Assembly: GCA_030538275.1 (NCBI GenBank)
Contig: JAUNUH010000009.1
Span: forward strand, 15,399 to 79,398
DNA from: Flavobacteriaceae bacterium
Lineage (GTDB): Bacteria > Bacteroidota > Bacteroidia > Flavobacteriales > Weeksellaceae
Direction: 5' to 3'
DNA length: 64,000 nt
The position numbers and the translations under genes are program-made. The notes below the pieces were generated by a model. The model saw nothing but the letters and a program-made list of their open reading frames with translations, had not been told where the DNA came from and searched no databases. Positions 1-8,178 of the stretch are shown here, in pieces (position 1 is the stretch's first letter; the number at the start of each line of letters is the position of its first letter).

Positions 1-48
1 GGCTGTATCCCGTTTAAAAATATCATAAACATAAAAATTTTAAAATAA

Positions 49-81
49 TTTGTTTGTTTCAAATATTTTTTTGTAAATTTG
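49..81 (+). promoter_or_regulatory. Bacteroidetes-type promoter (TTTG...TAAATTTG)
   Basis: A -7 box TAAATTTG lies at 74-81. TTTG elements lie at 49-52 and 53-56, giving spacers of 21 or 17 bases, which fits the TTTG/TTG-N17-23-TAnnTTTG promoter pattern of Bacteroidetes. Transcription would start near 88 and run into the hairpin at 143-172. No reading frame with a plausible start lies between them. Confidence 0.4.
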
Positions 82-87
82 AAGAAG

Positions 88-172
88 TTGTAATAACATA
101 GTTTTACAGTTTTTTCATAGGTTTAGGTTAATTTAATAGGTTAAAATCCCGTCTCGTGAGTCGGGATTTTTT
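88..172 (+). ncRNA. candidate small RNA, about 85 nt
   Basis: This stretch is bounded by a good Bacteroidetes promoter (49-81) and a rho-independent hairpin with a T-run (143-172), and it has no convincing open reading frame. It would be transcribed toward the 3' end of the convergent ABC ATPase gene. The start point is inferred from the -7 box. I recognise no known RNA family. It could also be a spurious promoter in AT-rich DNA, with the hairpin serving only the neighbouring genes. Confidence 0.28.
143..172. terminator. rho-independent terminator, probably bidirectional
   Basis: The stem AAAATCCCG (143-151) pairs with CGGGATTTT (162-170) across a ten-base loop, with a T-run to 172. On the minus strand the stem is followed by TTTT, so it can also end the ABC ATPase transcript, whose stop codon lies about 45 bases away. 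Confidence 0.65.
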
Positions 173-214
173 CTTTGATTAAAAATAATTCCCGTTGTAT
201 GGATTTCCTTTCAA

Positions 215-1894
215 TTATAATTTTGGAATAGCAGCAATTAATTCTCGGGTATAATTTGTAGAGGGATTGGCATATATTTCATCGGCATTTCCATATTCTT
301 GTACCTCGCCATGCCTCAATACAATAAGCCGATCGCTCATATACTTCACAACCGATAAATCATGAGAAATAAATAAATAAGTCAAACCAAACTCTTCTTT
401 CAAATCATTTAATAAATTCAAAACCTGCGCCTGTACAGAAACATCCAAAGCAGATACACTCTCATCACAAATAATAATCTTGGGCCGCAAAGCCAGTGCT
501 CGTGCAATCCCAATACGCTGCCGCTGCCCACCAGAAAATTCATGGGGATACTTATTCAAGGCATCCGAGCTCATATTTACCTTTTCCAGCAAATTTGCAG
601 CAATATCTAGCCGATCCTTCTTGCCAGCACCAATTCCGTGAATCATGAGGGGTTCTGTAATGATTTGCTGAATGTTTTGACGAGGATTTAGGCTAGAATA
701 AGGATCCTGAAAAATGATTTGAATATCTTTTCTGATTTGACGAATTTCTTTTTTGTTCGCCATAACCAAATCTTTACCTTCATAAATTATTTCTCCCTGG
801 GTAGGTTTTTCAAGCAATAATAAGGTTCGGCTCAAAGTTGTTTTACCACTTCCAGATTCACCTACCAATCCCAATGTTTCACCCTTGTATAATTCAAAAG
901 AAACATCCTGAACAGCTTTAATCTCATTTTTGGATTTGAAATAGCCCGAATGAATGGTAAAATATTTGTTCAAATTTTTGATCTCTAAAATCGGTTTTTG
1001 AGAATAAATTTTATCAAATCTCGCCTGCCGCTCTATTTCCGTCTCTTTTTCGTATGAAATTTCTTTATTTTCTGTAAAATCACTCACAACAGGTAATTTT
1101 TTGAGTCTTCCTTCAATTTCGGGACGACAAGCTATAAGGCCTTTTGTATAAGCTTCTTGTGCAGAGTAAAAAATGTGTTGAATATCACCATGCTCTACGA
1201 TTTCACCTCTATACATTACGGCAACACGATCACATAATTCTGCAATCACTCCCAAGTCATGAGATATAAATATAATACTCATACCCAAAGAATTCTTCAA
1301 TTCCTTTAATAATTCCAAAATAGATTTCTGAACCGTAACATCCAATGCAGTCGTAGGCTCGTCAGCAATCAGTAACTTTGGCCGAGATGCTATTGCCATT
1401 GAAATCATTACCCTTTGTTTTTGACCACCCGAAAGCTCGTGTGGATATGCGCTAAATATTCTTTCTGGATTGGGTAATTTTACTTGTTCAAAAAGCTCGA
1501 GTACCTTTTGTCGAGCAGATTGTTTTGTCGTTTTTTGGTGAAGCAGAATGCTCTCCATAACTTGCTGTCCACAGCGCATAGAAGGATTGAGTGACGTCAT
1601 AGGCTCTTGGAAAATCATACTGATTTGATTTCCTCTCAGCTTGGCTGAATTTCTTGTATGTAAGATTTCAATATTTTCTGCTCCGTTATTGAATAATATG
1701 GAGCCAGAAACTTGCGCATTTTCGGGTAATAAACCCATAATAGCTAATGAGGTAAGGGATTTTCCCGAGCCCGATTCGCCTACAATACCCAAAATCTCTC
1801 CTTGATTGATTTGAAGTGAAACATTTTTTATTACCTCGACTTTGTCAAAAGCAATATTTAATTGATTGATTTGGATTACAGTTTCTGGAGCCAT
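215..1894 (-). CDS. Fused dipeptide/oligopeptide ABC transporter ATPase
   Basis: Cytoplasmic ATPase of a peptide-type ABC importer (Opp/Dpp/YejF class), 559 residues, with two complete nucleotide-binding domains in one chain. Domain 1 has Walker A GESGSGKS at 39-46, signature LSGGQ at 154-158 and Walker B ending DE at 178-179. Domain 2 has GESGSGKT at 345-352, FSGGQ at 453-457 and Walker B ending DE at 477-478. Each domain carries the oligopeptide-type C-terminal extension; the first forms the linker around residues 235-300. This equals DppD plus DppF fused. No permease or binding-protein gene is in the window on either side, so the transporter is encoded elsewhere and the substrate is inferred only from the family. 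The ATPase assignment is very sure; peptide rather than nickel or another substrate is less so. Confidence 0.9.
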   Translation of the reverse strand: MAPETVIQINQLNIAFDKVEVIKNVSLQINQGEILGIVGESGSGKSLTSLAIMGLLPENAQVSGSILFNNGAENIEILHTRNSAKLRGNQISMIFQEPMTSLNPSMRCGQQVMESILLHQKTTKQSARQKVLELFEQVKLPNPERIFSAYPHELSGGQKQRVMISMAIASRPKLLIADEPTTALDVTVQKSILELLKELKNSLGMSIIFISHDLGVIAELCDRVAVMYRGEIVEHGDIQHIFYSAQEAYTKGLIACRPEIEGRLKKLPVVSDFTENKEISYEKETEIERQARFDKIYSQKPILEIKNLNKYFTIHSGYFKSKNEIKAVQDVSFELYKGETLGLVGESGSGKTTLSRTLLLLEKPTQGEIIYEGKDLVMANKKEIRQIRKDIQIIFQDPYSSLNPRQNIQQIITEPLMIHGIGAGKKDRLDIAANLLEKVNMSSDALNKYPHEFSGGQRQRIGIARALALRPKIIICDESVSALDVSVQAQVLNLLNDLKEEFGLTYLFISHDLSVVKYMSDRLIVLRHGEVQEYGNADEIYANPSTNYTRELIAAIPKL

Positions 1895-1908
1895 TTTTCA
1901 AAAATAAA

Positions 1909-1935
1909 AAAAAGCCCCTTAAATAGGAACTTTTT
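1909..1935 (-). terminator. rho-independent terminator after the beta-barrel gene
   Basis: On the minus strand AAAAAG-TTCC pairs with GGGG-CTTTTT (two U-G wobbles) across a seven-base loop, then runs into T-rich sequence. It lies about 27 bases past the stop codon at 1962 and just before the ABC ATPase start. Confidence 0.5.
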
Positions 1936-1961
1936 ATTAGGTTTAGGTAAGATTATTTTTA

Positions 1962-2462
1962 TTATTTGGCTCTTTGAATTACATTGTAATTTACACCAAT
2001 TCCCACTTGAGCCGGAGCAAAATCAGCTGCAACTCCTTGATAAAATCCGAAAATATTCCAATTTTCATTGTGGTAACCAATCTCTGGTCTATAATAGAAA
2101 CCACCATCTGCATCTACACCAGAAATCACACCATATCCCAAATCAGCTCCTAGAAAGAAACTTTCTGTTGGGTAATAACGTAGTAAGGCAGCGATTGGAA
2201 TGATACCAAAATCATCTACGTCATGACCATTTACTTCTTTTCCAAAAAAGTGCGAATAACCAGTGGCCAATCCAAACCCGAAATGATCGTAGGTGAGGAA
2301 TTGGTATTTACCATCGATTCCCAAAGCAAATGAAGAAGTATCTCCTGCATCTCCTACTGGAATTCCAGCATGAACACCTAATTTTAACCAATTTGTACCT
2401 TGCTGTGCCTGTGTGAATGTGAAGCCTATCAGCATCATCATAATTAAACTTAATTTTTTCAT
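1962..2462 (-). CDS. Small outer-membrane beta-barrel protein
   Basis: Secreted protein of 166 residues. I start it at the ATG opening MKKLSLIMMM, because this gives a classic signal peptide ending in TQAQQ; the frame is open 16 codons further upstream. The mature part alternates hydrophobic and polar residues with many aromatic and glycine residues (for example LKLGVHAGIPVGDAG near the N-terminus and VGIGVNYNV near the end), as in eight-stranded outer-membrane porin-like or OmpW/OmpX-like barrels. It is a single gene flanked by terminators on both sides. The function is unknown; the barrel fold is inferred from composition and the signal peptide. Confidence 0.7.
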   Translation of the reverse strand: MKKLSLIMMMLIGFTFTQAQQGTNWLKLGVHAGIPVGDAGDTSSFALGIDGKYQFLTYDHFGFGLATGYSHFFGKEVNGHDVDDFGIIPIAALLRYYPTESFFLGADLGYGVISGVDADGGFYYRPEIGYHNENWNIFGFYQGVAADFAPAQVGIGVNYNVIQRAK

Positions 2463-2660
2463 GTTACAATTTTTATATTTATTCCTCGATATTTTCAAAA
2501 TAAATGCCAAAAGTGTAATTTATATTTAATTTTTGATAATACAGATTGTTAAGTATCTTGTTTTCAATAATTTAATATTTAAATATTTTTTAAAATAATC
2601 CATAAAATTCCTGAATAAAAGCTAAGATATTGTGAAAATAGGATAGCGTAATAAAAAAAT

Positions 2661-2679
2661 ATCCCGGCAGAACCGGGAT
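2661..2679 (-). terminator. rho-independent terminator after hemD
   Basis: ATCCCGG (2661-2667) and CCGGGAT (2673-2679) form a perfect 7-bp stem. On the minus strand it is followed by ATTTTTTTATT. It sits 19 bases past the hemD stop codon. Confidence 0.8.
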
Positions 2680-2697
2680 AAATTTCATTAAGAAATA

Positions 2698-3447
2698 TTA
2701 TTTTTTGTTATTGACTTCTTTGATGTATTTTTCAAGAGCCATGGCCATAGATGGCGTTTCGGGTGTGGGCACGGGAATATCAATTTTTAATCCCATTTTT
2801 TTGCCGGCCGTTACGGTTGTTTTCCCGAAGGCTGCAATACGGGTTTTTTCTTGTTTAAAATCAGGGAAATTTTCAAATAATGATTTTATACCCGATGGGC
2901 TGAAGAATACCAGAATGTCATATTTCACATCTGTCAAATCAGAAAGATCGCTACAAACAGTGTGATACATAATCGCACGCTTCCAATTGAGTTTTTCCCC
3001 ATTCATTATTTTTACTACTTCTGGTTTCAACGTATCAGAAGAGGGTAAAAGAAAGTTTAATTCTTTGTGTTTTTTTAATAAAGGAGTCAAATCCGCAAAA
3101 GTTTTACCACCTATATATACTTTTCGTTTTCTGTAAATAATATATTTCTGCAAATAATAGGCTACTGCCTCTGATTGGCAAAAGTACTTCATGGCATCCG
3201 GCACTTGAAAACGCATTTCTTCTGCCAGTCGAAAGTAATGATCCACGGCATTCCGACTGGTTAATACAACAGCTGAAAATTTGGAAAGATCTATTTTTTG
3301 CTGTCTTAAATCCTTTGCCGTGAGTCCTTCAACATGAATAAAAGGACGGAAATCTACTTTTACTTTTTGTTTTTTGCTTAAATCAAAATAAGGAGAGGAA
3401 TCTGTAATTGGCTTGGGTTGTGAAACCAGAATAGATTTTACTTTCAT
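2698..3447 (-). CDS. hemD: Uroporphyrinogen-III synthase
   Basis: Cyclises hydroxymethylbilane to uroporphyrinogen III in haem synthesis. The 249 residues fit the two-lobed HemD family: VKSILVSQPKP at the N-terminus, VVLTSRNAVDHYF near 60-73, and the late motif YDILVFFSPSGIKSLFENFP followed by AAFGKTTVTAGKKMG, which is the characteristic substrate-cleft region. The family is poorly conserved overall, but this last block is typical. It follows the DUF4271 gene by 21 bases and is probably co-transcribed with it; a strong terminator follows. hemB lies 20 kb away rather than in the same operon. Confidence 0.85.
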   Translation of the reverse strand: MKVKSILVSQPKPITDSSPYFDLSKKQKVKVDFRPFIHVEGLTAKDLRQQKIDLSKFSAVVLTSRNAVDHYFRLAEEMRFQVPDAMKYFCQSEAVAYYLQKYIIYRKRKVYIGGKTFADLTPLLKKHKELNFLLPSSDTLKPEVVKIMNGEKLNWKRAIMYHTVCSDLSDLTDVKYDILVFFSPSGIKSLFENFPDFKQEKTRIAAFGKTTVTAGKKMGLKIDIPVPTPETPSMAMALEKYIKEVNNKK

Positions 3448-3468
3448 ATTATTTATGTAAATTTAAAT

Positions 3469-4104
3469 TTACCCATTCCAATATTTGATTAAATATAAAA
3501 TGGGTAAAATTTCGAGGATGCAAAGGTACAAAATAAAATAATAGGAATAATATATACTCGTGAAGGCTTTATTCCTGATTTGATAAATGTATTCCAAAAC
3601 AAACAATAAGCATATAATAATGAATCCCAAAGTTAAAATTACATCACCTTGAAAATCAGAATAATACATGAATAAATTAAGTATTAACAAGGCAAAAATG
3701 GCGAATATTCTAAAGTAAATTTTAACACTAATGATGCGTTTAAAATCTTCATTCAACCCTATCATAAAAATCAATATCAAGCTGAATAAGAAGCGAATGA
3801 AAAAATATAGACCAACTACTCCTATCACCAACAAGGCATCTGTAACTCCAGGCTTTATATTTTCTGCAAAGGGAAAGGGTATAAAGGGAAAAATCAGTAA
3901 TCCAGCTAGTATGGCCAAAATAATATTCACCGATACCTTCAAGATGATGATCCCCTCTTGTTGTTCTGTAAATAAATTCAGATTACCAAGCGTTTCAAAT
4001 TGTTTCGAAAATAATATTCTGGCTACTGCCAGCAAAACAAAAATAGAGAGCAGGATCAAAAATACCCATGAATTCTCTGTGACGGTGCGTAATGCAGGTT
4101 CCAA
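3469..4104 (-). CDS. DUF4271 integral membrane protein
   Basis: Polytopic membrane protein of 211 residues with about six hydrophobic segments (around 12-32, 55-75, 92-118, 130-150, 155-175 and 185-205). It resembles the DUF4271 family, which sits next to hemD in many Flavobacteriia. No ATG precedes the first membrane span; the frame can start at TTG (4102-4104), just downstream of a TAATTTTG promoter box on the same strand, so I use the TTG. The start is therefore uncertain. The function is unknown; conservation next to hemD may reflect history rather than function. Confidence 0.75.
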   Translation of the reverse strand: MEPALRTVTENSWVFLILLSIFVLLAVARILFSKQFETLGNLNLFTEQQEGIIILKVSVNIILAILAGLLIFPFIPFPFAENIKPGVTDALLVIGVVGLYFFIRFLFSLILIFMIGLNEDFKRIISVKIYFRIFAIFALLILNLFMYYSDFQGDVILTLGFIIICLLFVLEYIYQIRNKAFTSIYYSYYFILYLCILEILPILYLIKYWNG

Positions 4105-4120
4105 TTGAGCTATTTTGATG

Positions 4121-4128
4121 CAAAATTA
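4121..4128 (-). promoter_or_regulatory. -7 promoter box for the DUF4271-hemD unit
   Basis: TAATTTTG on the minus strand, 16 bases before the TTG start of the DUF4271 gene. It forms a divergent pair with the plus-strand box at 4153-4160. No clear -33 TTG was seen. Confidence 0.4.
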
Positions 4129-4152
4129 TGAAATTATCTTCTTAACCTTTGC

Positions 4153-4160
4153 TATCTTTG
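4153..4160 (+). promoter_or_regulatory. -7 promoter box abutting the mannosyltransferase start
   Basis: TATCTTTG ends four bases before the ATG at 4165, so the predicted transcription start falls at or near the start codon. The message would be leaderless or nearly so. No -33 TTTG at the expected distance. Confidence 0.45.
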
Positions 4161-4164
4161 CGCG

Positions 4165-4887
4165 ATGTCTTCAAAAATAGTTATAATTCCTACGTTTAAC
4201 GAAAAGGAAAATATAGAACGTATCATTCGGGTAAGTTTGGGTTTGCCAGAGGGATTTGACATTCTTGTCGTAGATGATTCTTCTCCAGACGGAACGGCAA
4301 ATATTGTGAAACAGCTTATGACAGAGTTCTCTTCGCGCTTGTTTTTGGAAGAAAGAAAAGTAAAAGATGGCTTGGGTAGAGCCTATGTACATGGTTTTAA
4401 ATGGGCATTGCATCGAAATTATGATTATATCTTTGAGATGGATGCAGATTTTTCTCATAATCCGATTGATTTGCCCAGATTGCTCAAAGCTTGTGAAGAT
4501 GGCGCAGATATGTCTGTAGGATCGCGGTATAGCCAAGGCGTGAATGTCGTAAACTGGCCTATGAAACGGGTTTTACTCTCCTATTTTGCGTCCAAATATG
4601 TACGGTTCATTACCGGGATTCCCGTGCATGACACTACAGCGGGTTTTGTGTGCTATTCAAAAAAAGCACTAGAAGCACTCGATTTGGAACAGATAAAATT
4701 CAAAGGTTATGGTTTTCAAGTAGAAATGAAATACAAAGTATGGAAAAAAGGCTTGAAAGTTGTAGAAGTTCCTATCGTTTTTACCGATAGAACATTGGGC
4801 GAGTCCAAAATCAGTAAATCCATTATGCGCGAAGCTGTTTTTGGAATTATTGGATTGAGGCTGAAAAGTATGTTTGGCAGGCTATGA
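4165..4887 (+). CDS. Polyprenol monophosphomannose synthase (GT2 family)
   Basis: Transfers mannose (or a related sugar) from a nucleotide sugar to polyprenyl phosphate at the cytoplasmic membrane, giving the lipid-linked donor used for glycosylation. The 240 residues form a single GT2 domain: IVIIPTFNEKENIERII at the N-terminus, DDSSPDGTA near 36-44, the DADFSHNP metal-binding region near 92-99, and the DPM-type end LGESKISKSIMREA. It lacks the C-terminal membrane spans of some DPM synthases. The stop codon overlaps the DUF4296 start by 4 bases, so the two are coupled. O-mannosylation of periplasmic proteins is known in Bacteroidetes; a role there is inference. Confidence 0.88.
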   Translation: MSSKIVIIPTFNEKENIERIIRVSLGLPEGFDILVVDDSSPDGTANIVKQLMTEFSSRLFLEERKVKDGLGRAYVHGFKWALHRNYDYIFEMDADFSHNPIDLPRLLKACEDGADMSVGSRYSQGVNVVNWPMKRVLLSYFASKYVRFITGIPVHDTTAGFVCYSKKALEALDLEQIKFKGYGFQVEMKYKVWKKGLKVVEVPIVFTDRTLGESKISKSIMREAVFGIIGLRLKSMFGRL

Positions 4888-5270
4888 ATAGATTGATAGG
4901 TTTAATTTTTGTATTTTCCATGGTTTTGGCTTGTAATCATGAGCTAAATAAACCAGCAGATTTGATTCCAGAAAAACAGATGAAGGAAATTATAAAAGAA
5001 ATCTATCTCTACAAACAAGTAAGAAATTACAACCTGGCCAATGACTTGCCCGCTGCTGCCAAAACCAATTTAGCCATCTTGAATCGTCATGGAGTGAGTT
5101 TAGATCAATTCAAATCTTCGTATCAATATTATGTGATAGACCATGCGGCTTATGATAAATTTCTAGAAGAGATTCAACTAGAAATTCAATCAGAAATTCC
5201 TGTGGAATTTAAAAATAATATGAATGAAAAAAACGGTCAAGAATTACTTTCCTCACCGCCTTCTTCGTGA
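4884..5270 (+). CDS. DUF4296 lipoprotein
   Basis: Lipoprotein of 128 residues. The signal peptide ends in the lipobox VLAC, with the acylated cysteine at residue 17. The mature region has the DUF4296-like pattern: a proline after the anchor, IPEKQMKEIIKEIYLYKQ, a central RHGVSLDQFKSSYQYYV and a predicted helical tail. The gene is translationally coupled to the mannosyltransferase (ATGA overlap), a pairing I know from other Flavobacteriia. No function has been assigned; the helical, substrate-free look suggests an accessory or chaperone-like periplasmic protein, which is only inference. Confidence 0.8.
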   Translation: MNRLIGLIFVFSMVLACNHELNKPADLIPEKQMKEIIKEIYLYKQVRNYNLANDLPAAAKTNLAILNRHGVSLDQFKSSYQYYVIDHAAYDKFLEEIQLEIQSEIPVEFKNNMNEKNGQELLSSPPSS

Positions 5271-5284
5271 AATTTAGTCTAAAA

Positions 5285-7597
5285 TTACTTTATCAGTAAT
5301 TTTGAAGTTTCCATCTGTTTTATATTATAAATTTTAATAAAATAAATTCCTGCTGGCAATTCACTCACATCAAATGTATATTGGTGTAATTCTTCTTTGT
5401 TTTTAAAACTGTATTTTTTGAGCGAAATTCCTTGTGGTGTATATATTTGAACAATCGCATTTTCCATTTCTTCTGCAAGTTGCATTCTGAATATGCCTTG
5501 GCTTGGATTGGGAAATACACTCAATTTATTTTCTTTGATATTGTTGATTTCGCGTGTGCTCAGCGTTCCCAGAGGGTTATTTCCTTTGAAAACGTTGTAT
5601 GCGGCTATTCTGTAATGCGGGTTGTATCCATCATTACAATCAGCGCAGGTTTGCCCAGAAACACAGTTTGGATTGTTGGGGTGGCAGTAATCTCTGTACG
5701 AGGTTTGGAATTCATAATCAAAACTGTATTCATTTTGAATGTAGGGTGTAGTGTCGTACAGATAGGGCTTTGCGATGGTTCCTGGACACCAGCCGGCGCG
5801 GTCGTATTGCCAGGTTCCCATTTGGCCTGTACACCCATCAGGGTTGGGATTACATCTTACGCGCATGTTTTGGGTAAAGGTATTGGCTTCATTTACCTTG
5901 AATCTGTGAATAGCATGATAGAACTCCGCTGCATTACCCGTATTGTTGGCACCCCAGCCATGACCCGTGGTTACCACTCTGAACCCGGCTGATTCTGTTC
6001 CCTCAGGCGCAAGAATTTGAGCTTGTGGTACCGGCTGAAGATTTGCCATATCACCAAAGTTGTAGGTGCCATGCCATACTTCTTCTATTTCTGAATAAAT
6101 AAATTCAGGCGTACCTTCCAGATAATGTAAAATTAATTCCATTTGCCAACCGCCTGTGCCCCAAGTATCTATATACATTCTAAATTCTACTTTTCCTTGA
6201 AGCAGTGAAGCAAAATCTGTAACATCCAACTCGTGAGAACATGCAACACCATAGGGTGTGATATAGCGTATCAGTTCCACCCATTCACCATCGGGATTTT
6301 TGATTTGCAAATAGCCCAATCGGTCCCAATCATCGCAACCACCGGGAACACTAGGACAAGTAACGTTGAACTCGGCCATGATTTGCTCGTATGCTCCTGT
6401 AAACTGTGGCATTTCGTAGGTTCCATAAAACCATTGTGAGCCTTGTGTTCCCCAGTCTATAACGGCGTTTTGCAATGTAACTACCTCTCGAGTAGCAACT
6501 TCTGAAGTAACATTAATCTGATAATTTTCTGTAGAAATGTTTCCATTACTCGCCGTGGCTAGAATTTGAATATCGTGCATTCCATAAGTAGTTGGCGTCC
6601 ACCAAGCATAATAGGAATTATTGGCCTCTCTGGTTTCAATTAATTCACCATTTACAATAAATTGAAGAGAAATAACAGAAAGAGCTTCTTCTTCAGCAAT
6701 ATTTGCATTGGCTGTTAATTTATAAGCGTATAATTGCGGCATTTCTATGGGGTAGTTTTCTGTGAGTCGAGTTTGAATTTGAGGGGATATTGTAGATAAA
6801 TCAATCACATCAAAAGATTGAAAAGCCTCTGCAGCATAGTATGTATCATTTGCAGCTTGAGAGGCTTTAATGGTTACCGTTCCGCCTTGTCCTGTAAGGC
6901 TTACTGTAGAACCCGAAACACTTGCAGGTCCAGAAATAAGCTCAAAAATAATCGGTTGGGATGTATTAGAGCTTGCTTGAAGGGCAAAGGGCTCATCGGT
7001 AGAATAGTGCTGTGGAATTTCATCAAAAACCAAAATTTGATTGTTTTGACCTGTGGCAGTACATCCCGTTCCGTCTATTTGAAAAGCGCGAATCTCTGAA
7101 ACGGCACAATGTACATTATCATCATAATTGGAATGAATAACCAGCTTGAAATATCTTGCCGTGATAGCTCCAAATGAAATTTCTGCCGTTTGACCCGTAG
7201 CATTAATTAATGGATAAACAAAATTCCCTGCAGACTGTACGGGTTCCCAATCAGTGCCGTCTGTACTCAAAAAAAGCTCATATTGCTTGACTTTACTATT
7301 AGACGTATCGAATCGTGAAGTAACAGACAGCCCGTTCATAGCGTAATTTTGCCCCATATCAATGGTGATAAAGTGAGGGTATTGATTGGTAAAATTCTGC
7401 CAACGACTGTGCCAGTGTGTATTATTATTACCATCGATTGTATGTATAGCGCGGCCATTGTTGGGACCTTCGCCAAATTGCTCTTGTGTACTAAATTCAA
7501 GAATTGACCAAGCTGATCGTTCGATTTCGATAGAGCTACACTGAGCACTTGCCACGATCATTAGCCAAAAAGATAGAAATGATAGAATTGATTTCAT
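5285..7597 (-). CDS. Secreted PNGase F-like amidase with F5/8-type-C and T9SS domains
   Basis: Large secreted protein (770 residues) whose core matches peptide-N-glycosidase F, the enzyme that removes N-glycans from asparagine. Domains: signal peptide 1-20; discoidin/F5-8 type C domain about 25-175; Ig-like regions about 185-365; two-lobed PNGase F region about 370-640; type A T9SS sorting domain about 690-770 (SVFPNPSQG ... GIYFIKIY). Against Elizabethkingia PNGase F, from memory, the catalytic aspartate (D60) matches D425 in CDDWDRLG and E206 matches E558 in GNAAEFYHA. The auxiliary E118 is replaced by D477 in YIDTWG. RAGWCPG (600-606) is conserved. The fold is quite sure; actual glycan-releasing activity is not proven because of the E-to-D change. 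The gene stands alone. Confidence 0.82.
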   Translation of the reverse strand: MKSILSFLSFWLMIVASAQCSSIEIERSAWSILEFSTQEQFGEGPNNGRAIHTIDGNNNTHWHSRWQNFTNQYPHFITIDMGQNYAMNGLSVTSRFDTSNSKVKQYELFLSTDGTDWEPVQSAGNFVYPLINATGQTAEISFGAITARYFKLVIHSNYDDNVHCAVSEIRAFQIDGTGCTATGQNNQILVFDEIPQHYSTDEPFALQASSNTSQPIIFELISGPASVSGSTVSLTGQGGTVTIKASQAANDTYYAAEAFQSFDVIDLSTISPQIQTRLTENYPIEMPQLYAYKLTANANIAEEEALSVISLQFIVNGELIETREANNSYYAWWTPTTYGMHDIQILATASNGNISTENYQINVTSEVATREVVTLQNAVIDWGTQGSQWFYGTYEMPQFTGAYEQIMAEFNVTCPSVPGGCDDWDRLGYLQIKNPDGEWVELIRYITPYGVACSHELDVTDFASLLQGKVEFRMYIDTWGTGGWQMELILHYLEGTPEFIYSEIEEVWHGTYNFGDMANLQPVPQAQILAPEGTESAGFRVVTTGHGWGANNTGNAAEFYHAIHRFKVNEANTFTQNMRVRCNPNPDGCTGQMGTWQYDRAGWCPGTIAKPYLYDTTPYIQNEYSFDYEFQTSYRDYCHPNNPNCVSGQTCADCNDGYNPHYRIAAYNVFKGNNPLGTLSTREINNIKENKLSVFPNPSQGIFRMQLAEEMENAIVQIYTPQGISLKKYSFKNKEELHQYTFDVSELPAGIYFIKIYNIKQMETSKLLIK

Positions 7598-7703
7598 AAA
7601 AGATAATTTTTTTATAAAATTAAATATATTTCAGACATAATGAATTAATAATCCAAAAAATGATTTTAACAGTTTATGGAATAGATGGCAAATTGTATTT
7701 TTG

Positions 7704-7711
7704 TACCTTTG
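7704..7711 (+). promoter_or_regulatory. -7 promoter box for ssb-gldD
   Basis: TACCTTTG, 16 bases before the ssb ATG. The predicted start of transcription is about 7718, leaving a leader of roughly 10 bases. No clear -33 element. Confidence 0.4.
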
Positions 7712-7727
7712 AAGTTAGCAGAAAAAT

Positions 7728-8165
7728 ATGAGTGGATCTTTAAATAAAGTCATGTTAATTGGAAATCTTGGGGATGAGGTGAAAATTCATTATTTTGATA
7801 ATCAAAATTGTATTTCCAGATTCTCCATCGCCACCAACGAATCCTATACACTACGGGATACAGGTGAACGTGTGACGCAAACAGAATGGCATAGAATAGT
7901 AGCCAAAAATAAATTGGCAGAGCTTTGTGAAAAATATTTATCAAAAGGTGATTCCGTTTATGTGGAAGGGAAAATCAGAACGCGCAAATGGAATGACAAT
8001 GGTGTTGTAAGATATCAAACAGAAATCCATGCAGAAACCATCCAGTTTTTACATACCAAAAATACATCTACCGAAAAGGATGAAGGCTTGATTTCACCCA
8101 AAGATTTGTCATTTAAAGATAATTTGAATGAAAATGAAGAAGGATTAAAGGAAATGCCTTTTTAA
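7728..8165 (+). CDS. ssb: Single-stranded DNA-binding protein
   Basis: Binds single-stranded DNA in replication and repair. The 145 residues show the OB-fold start SLNKVMLIGNLGDEVKIHYF, the central TEWHRIVAKNKLAELCEKYL and SVYVEGKIRTRKWND, and an acidic tail ending EMPF, close to the DDIPF/DDLPF-type tip that contacts partner proteins. It is followed after 13 bases by gldD. In many Flavobacteriia the order is ssb-gldE-gldD; gldE is missing here. Confidence 0.95.
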   Translation: MSGSLNKVMLIGNLGDEVKIHYFDNQNCISRFSIATNESYTLRDTGERVTQTEWHRIVAKNKLAELCEKYLSKGDSVYVEGKIRTRKWNDNGVVRYQTEIHAETIQFLHTKNTSTEKDEGLISPKDLSFKDNLNENEEGLKEMPF

Positions 8166-8178
8166 AATAGCAAACAGA

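Noticed and set aside
215..1894. Two separate ABC ATPase genes wrongly joined
   Set aside because: The linker is continuous and in frame without stop or start signals, and fused YejF-type ATPases are known.
1862..2203. 113-codon plus-strand frame rich in His/Asn/Leu
   Set aside because: It runs antisense to the beta-barrel gene and across its terminator; composition is not protein-like.
5432..5992. 186-codon plus-strand frame inside the PNGase F-like gene
   Set aside because: Antisense to a well-supported coding sequence, with no domain, signal or promoter.
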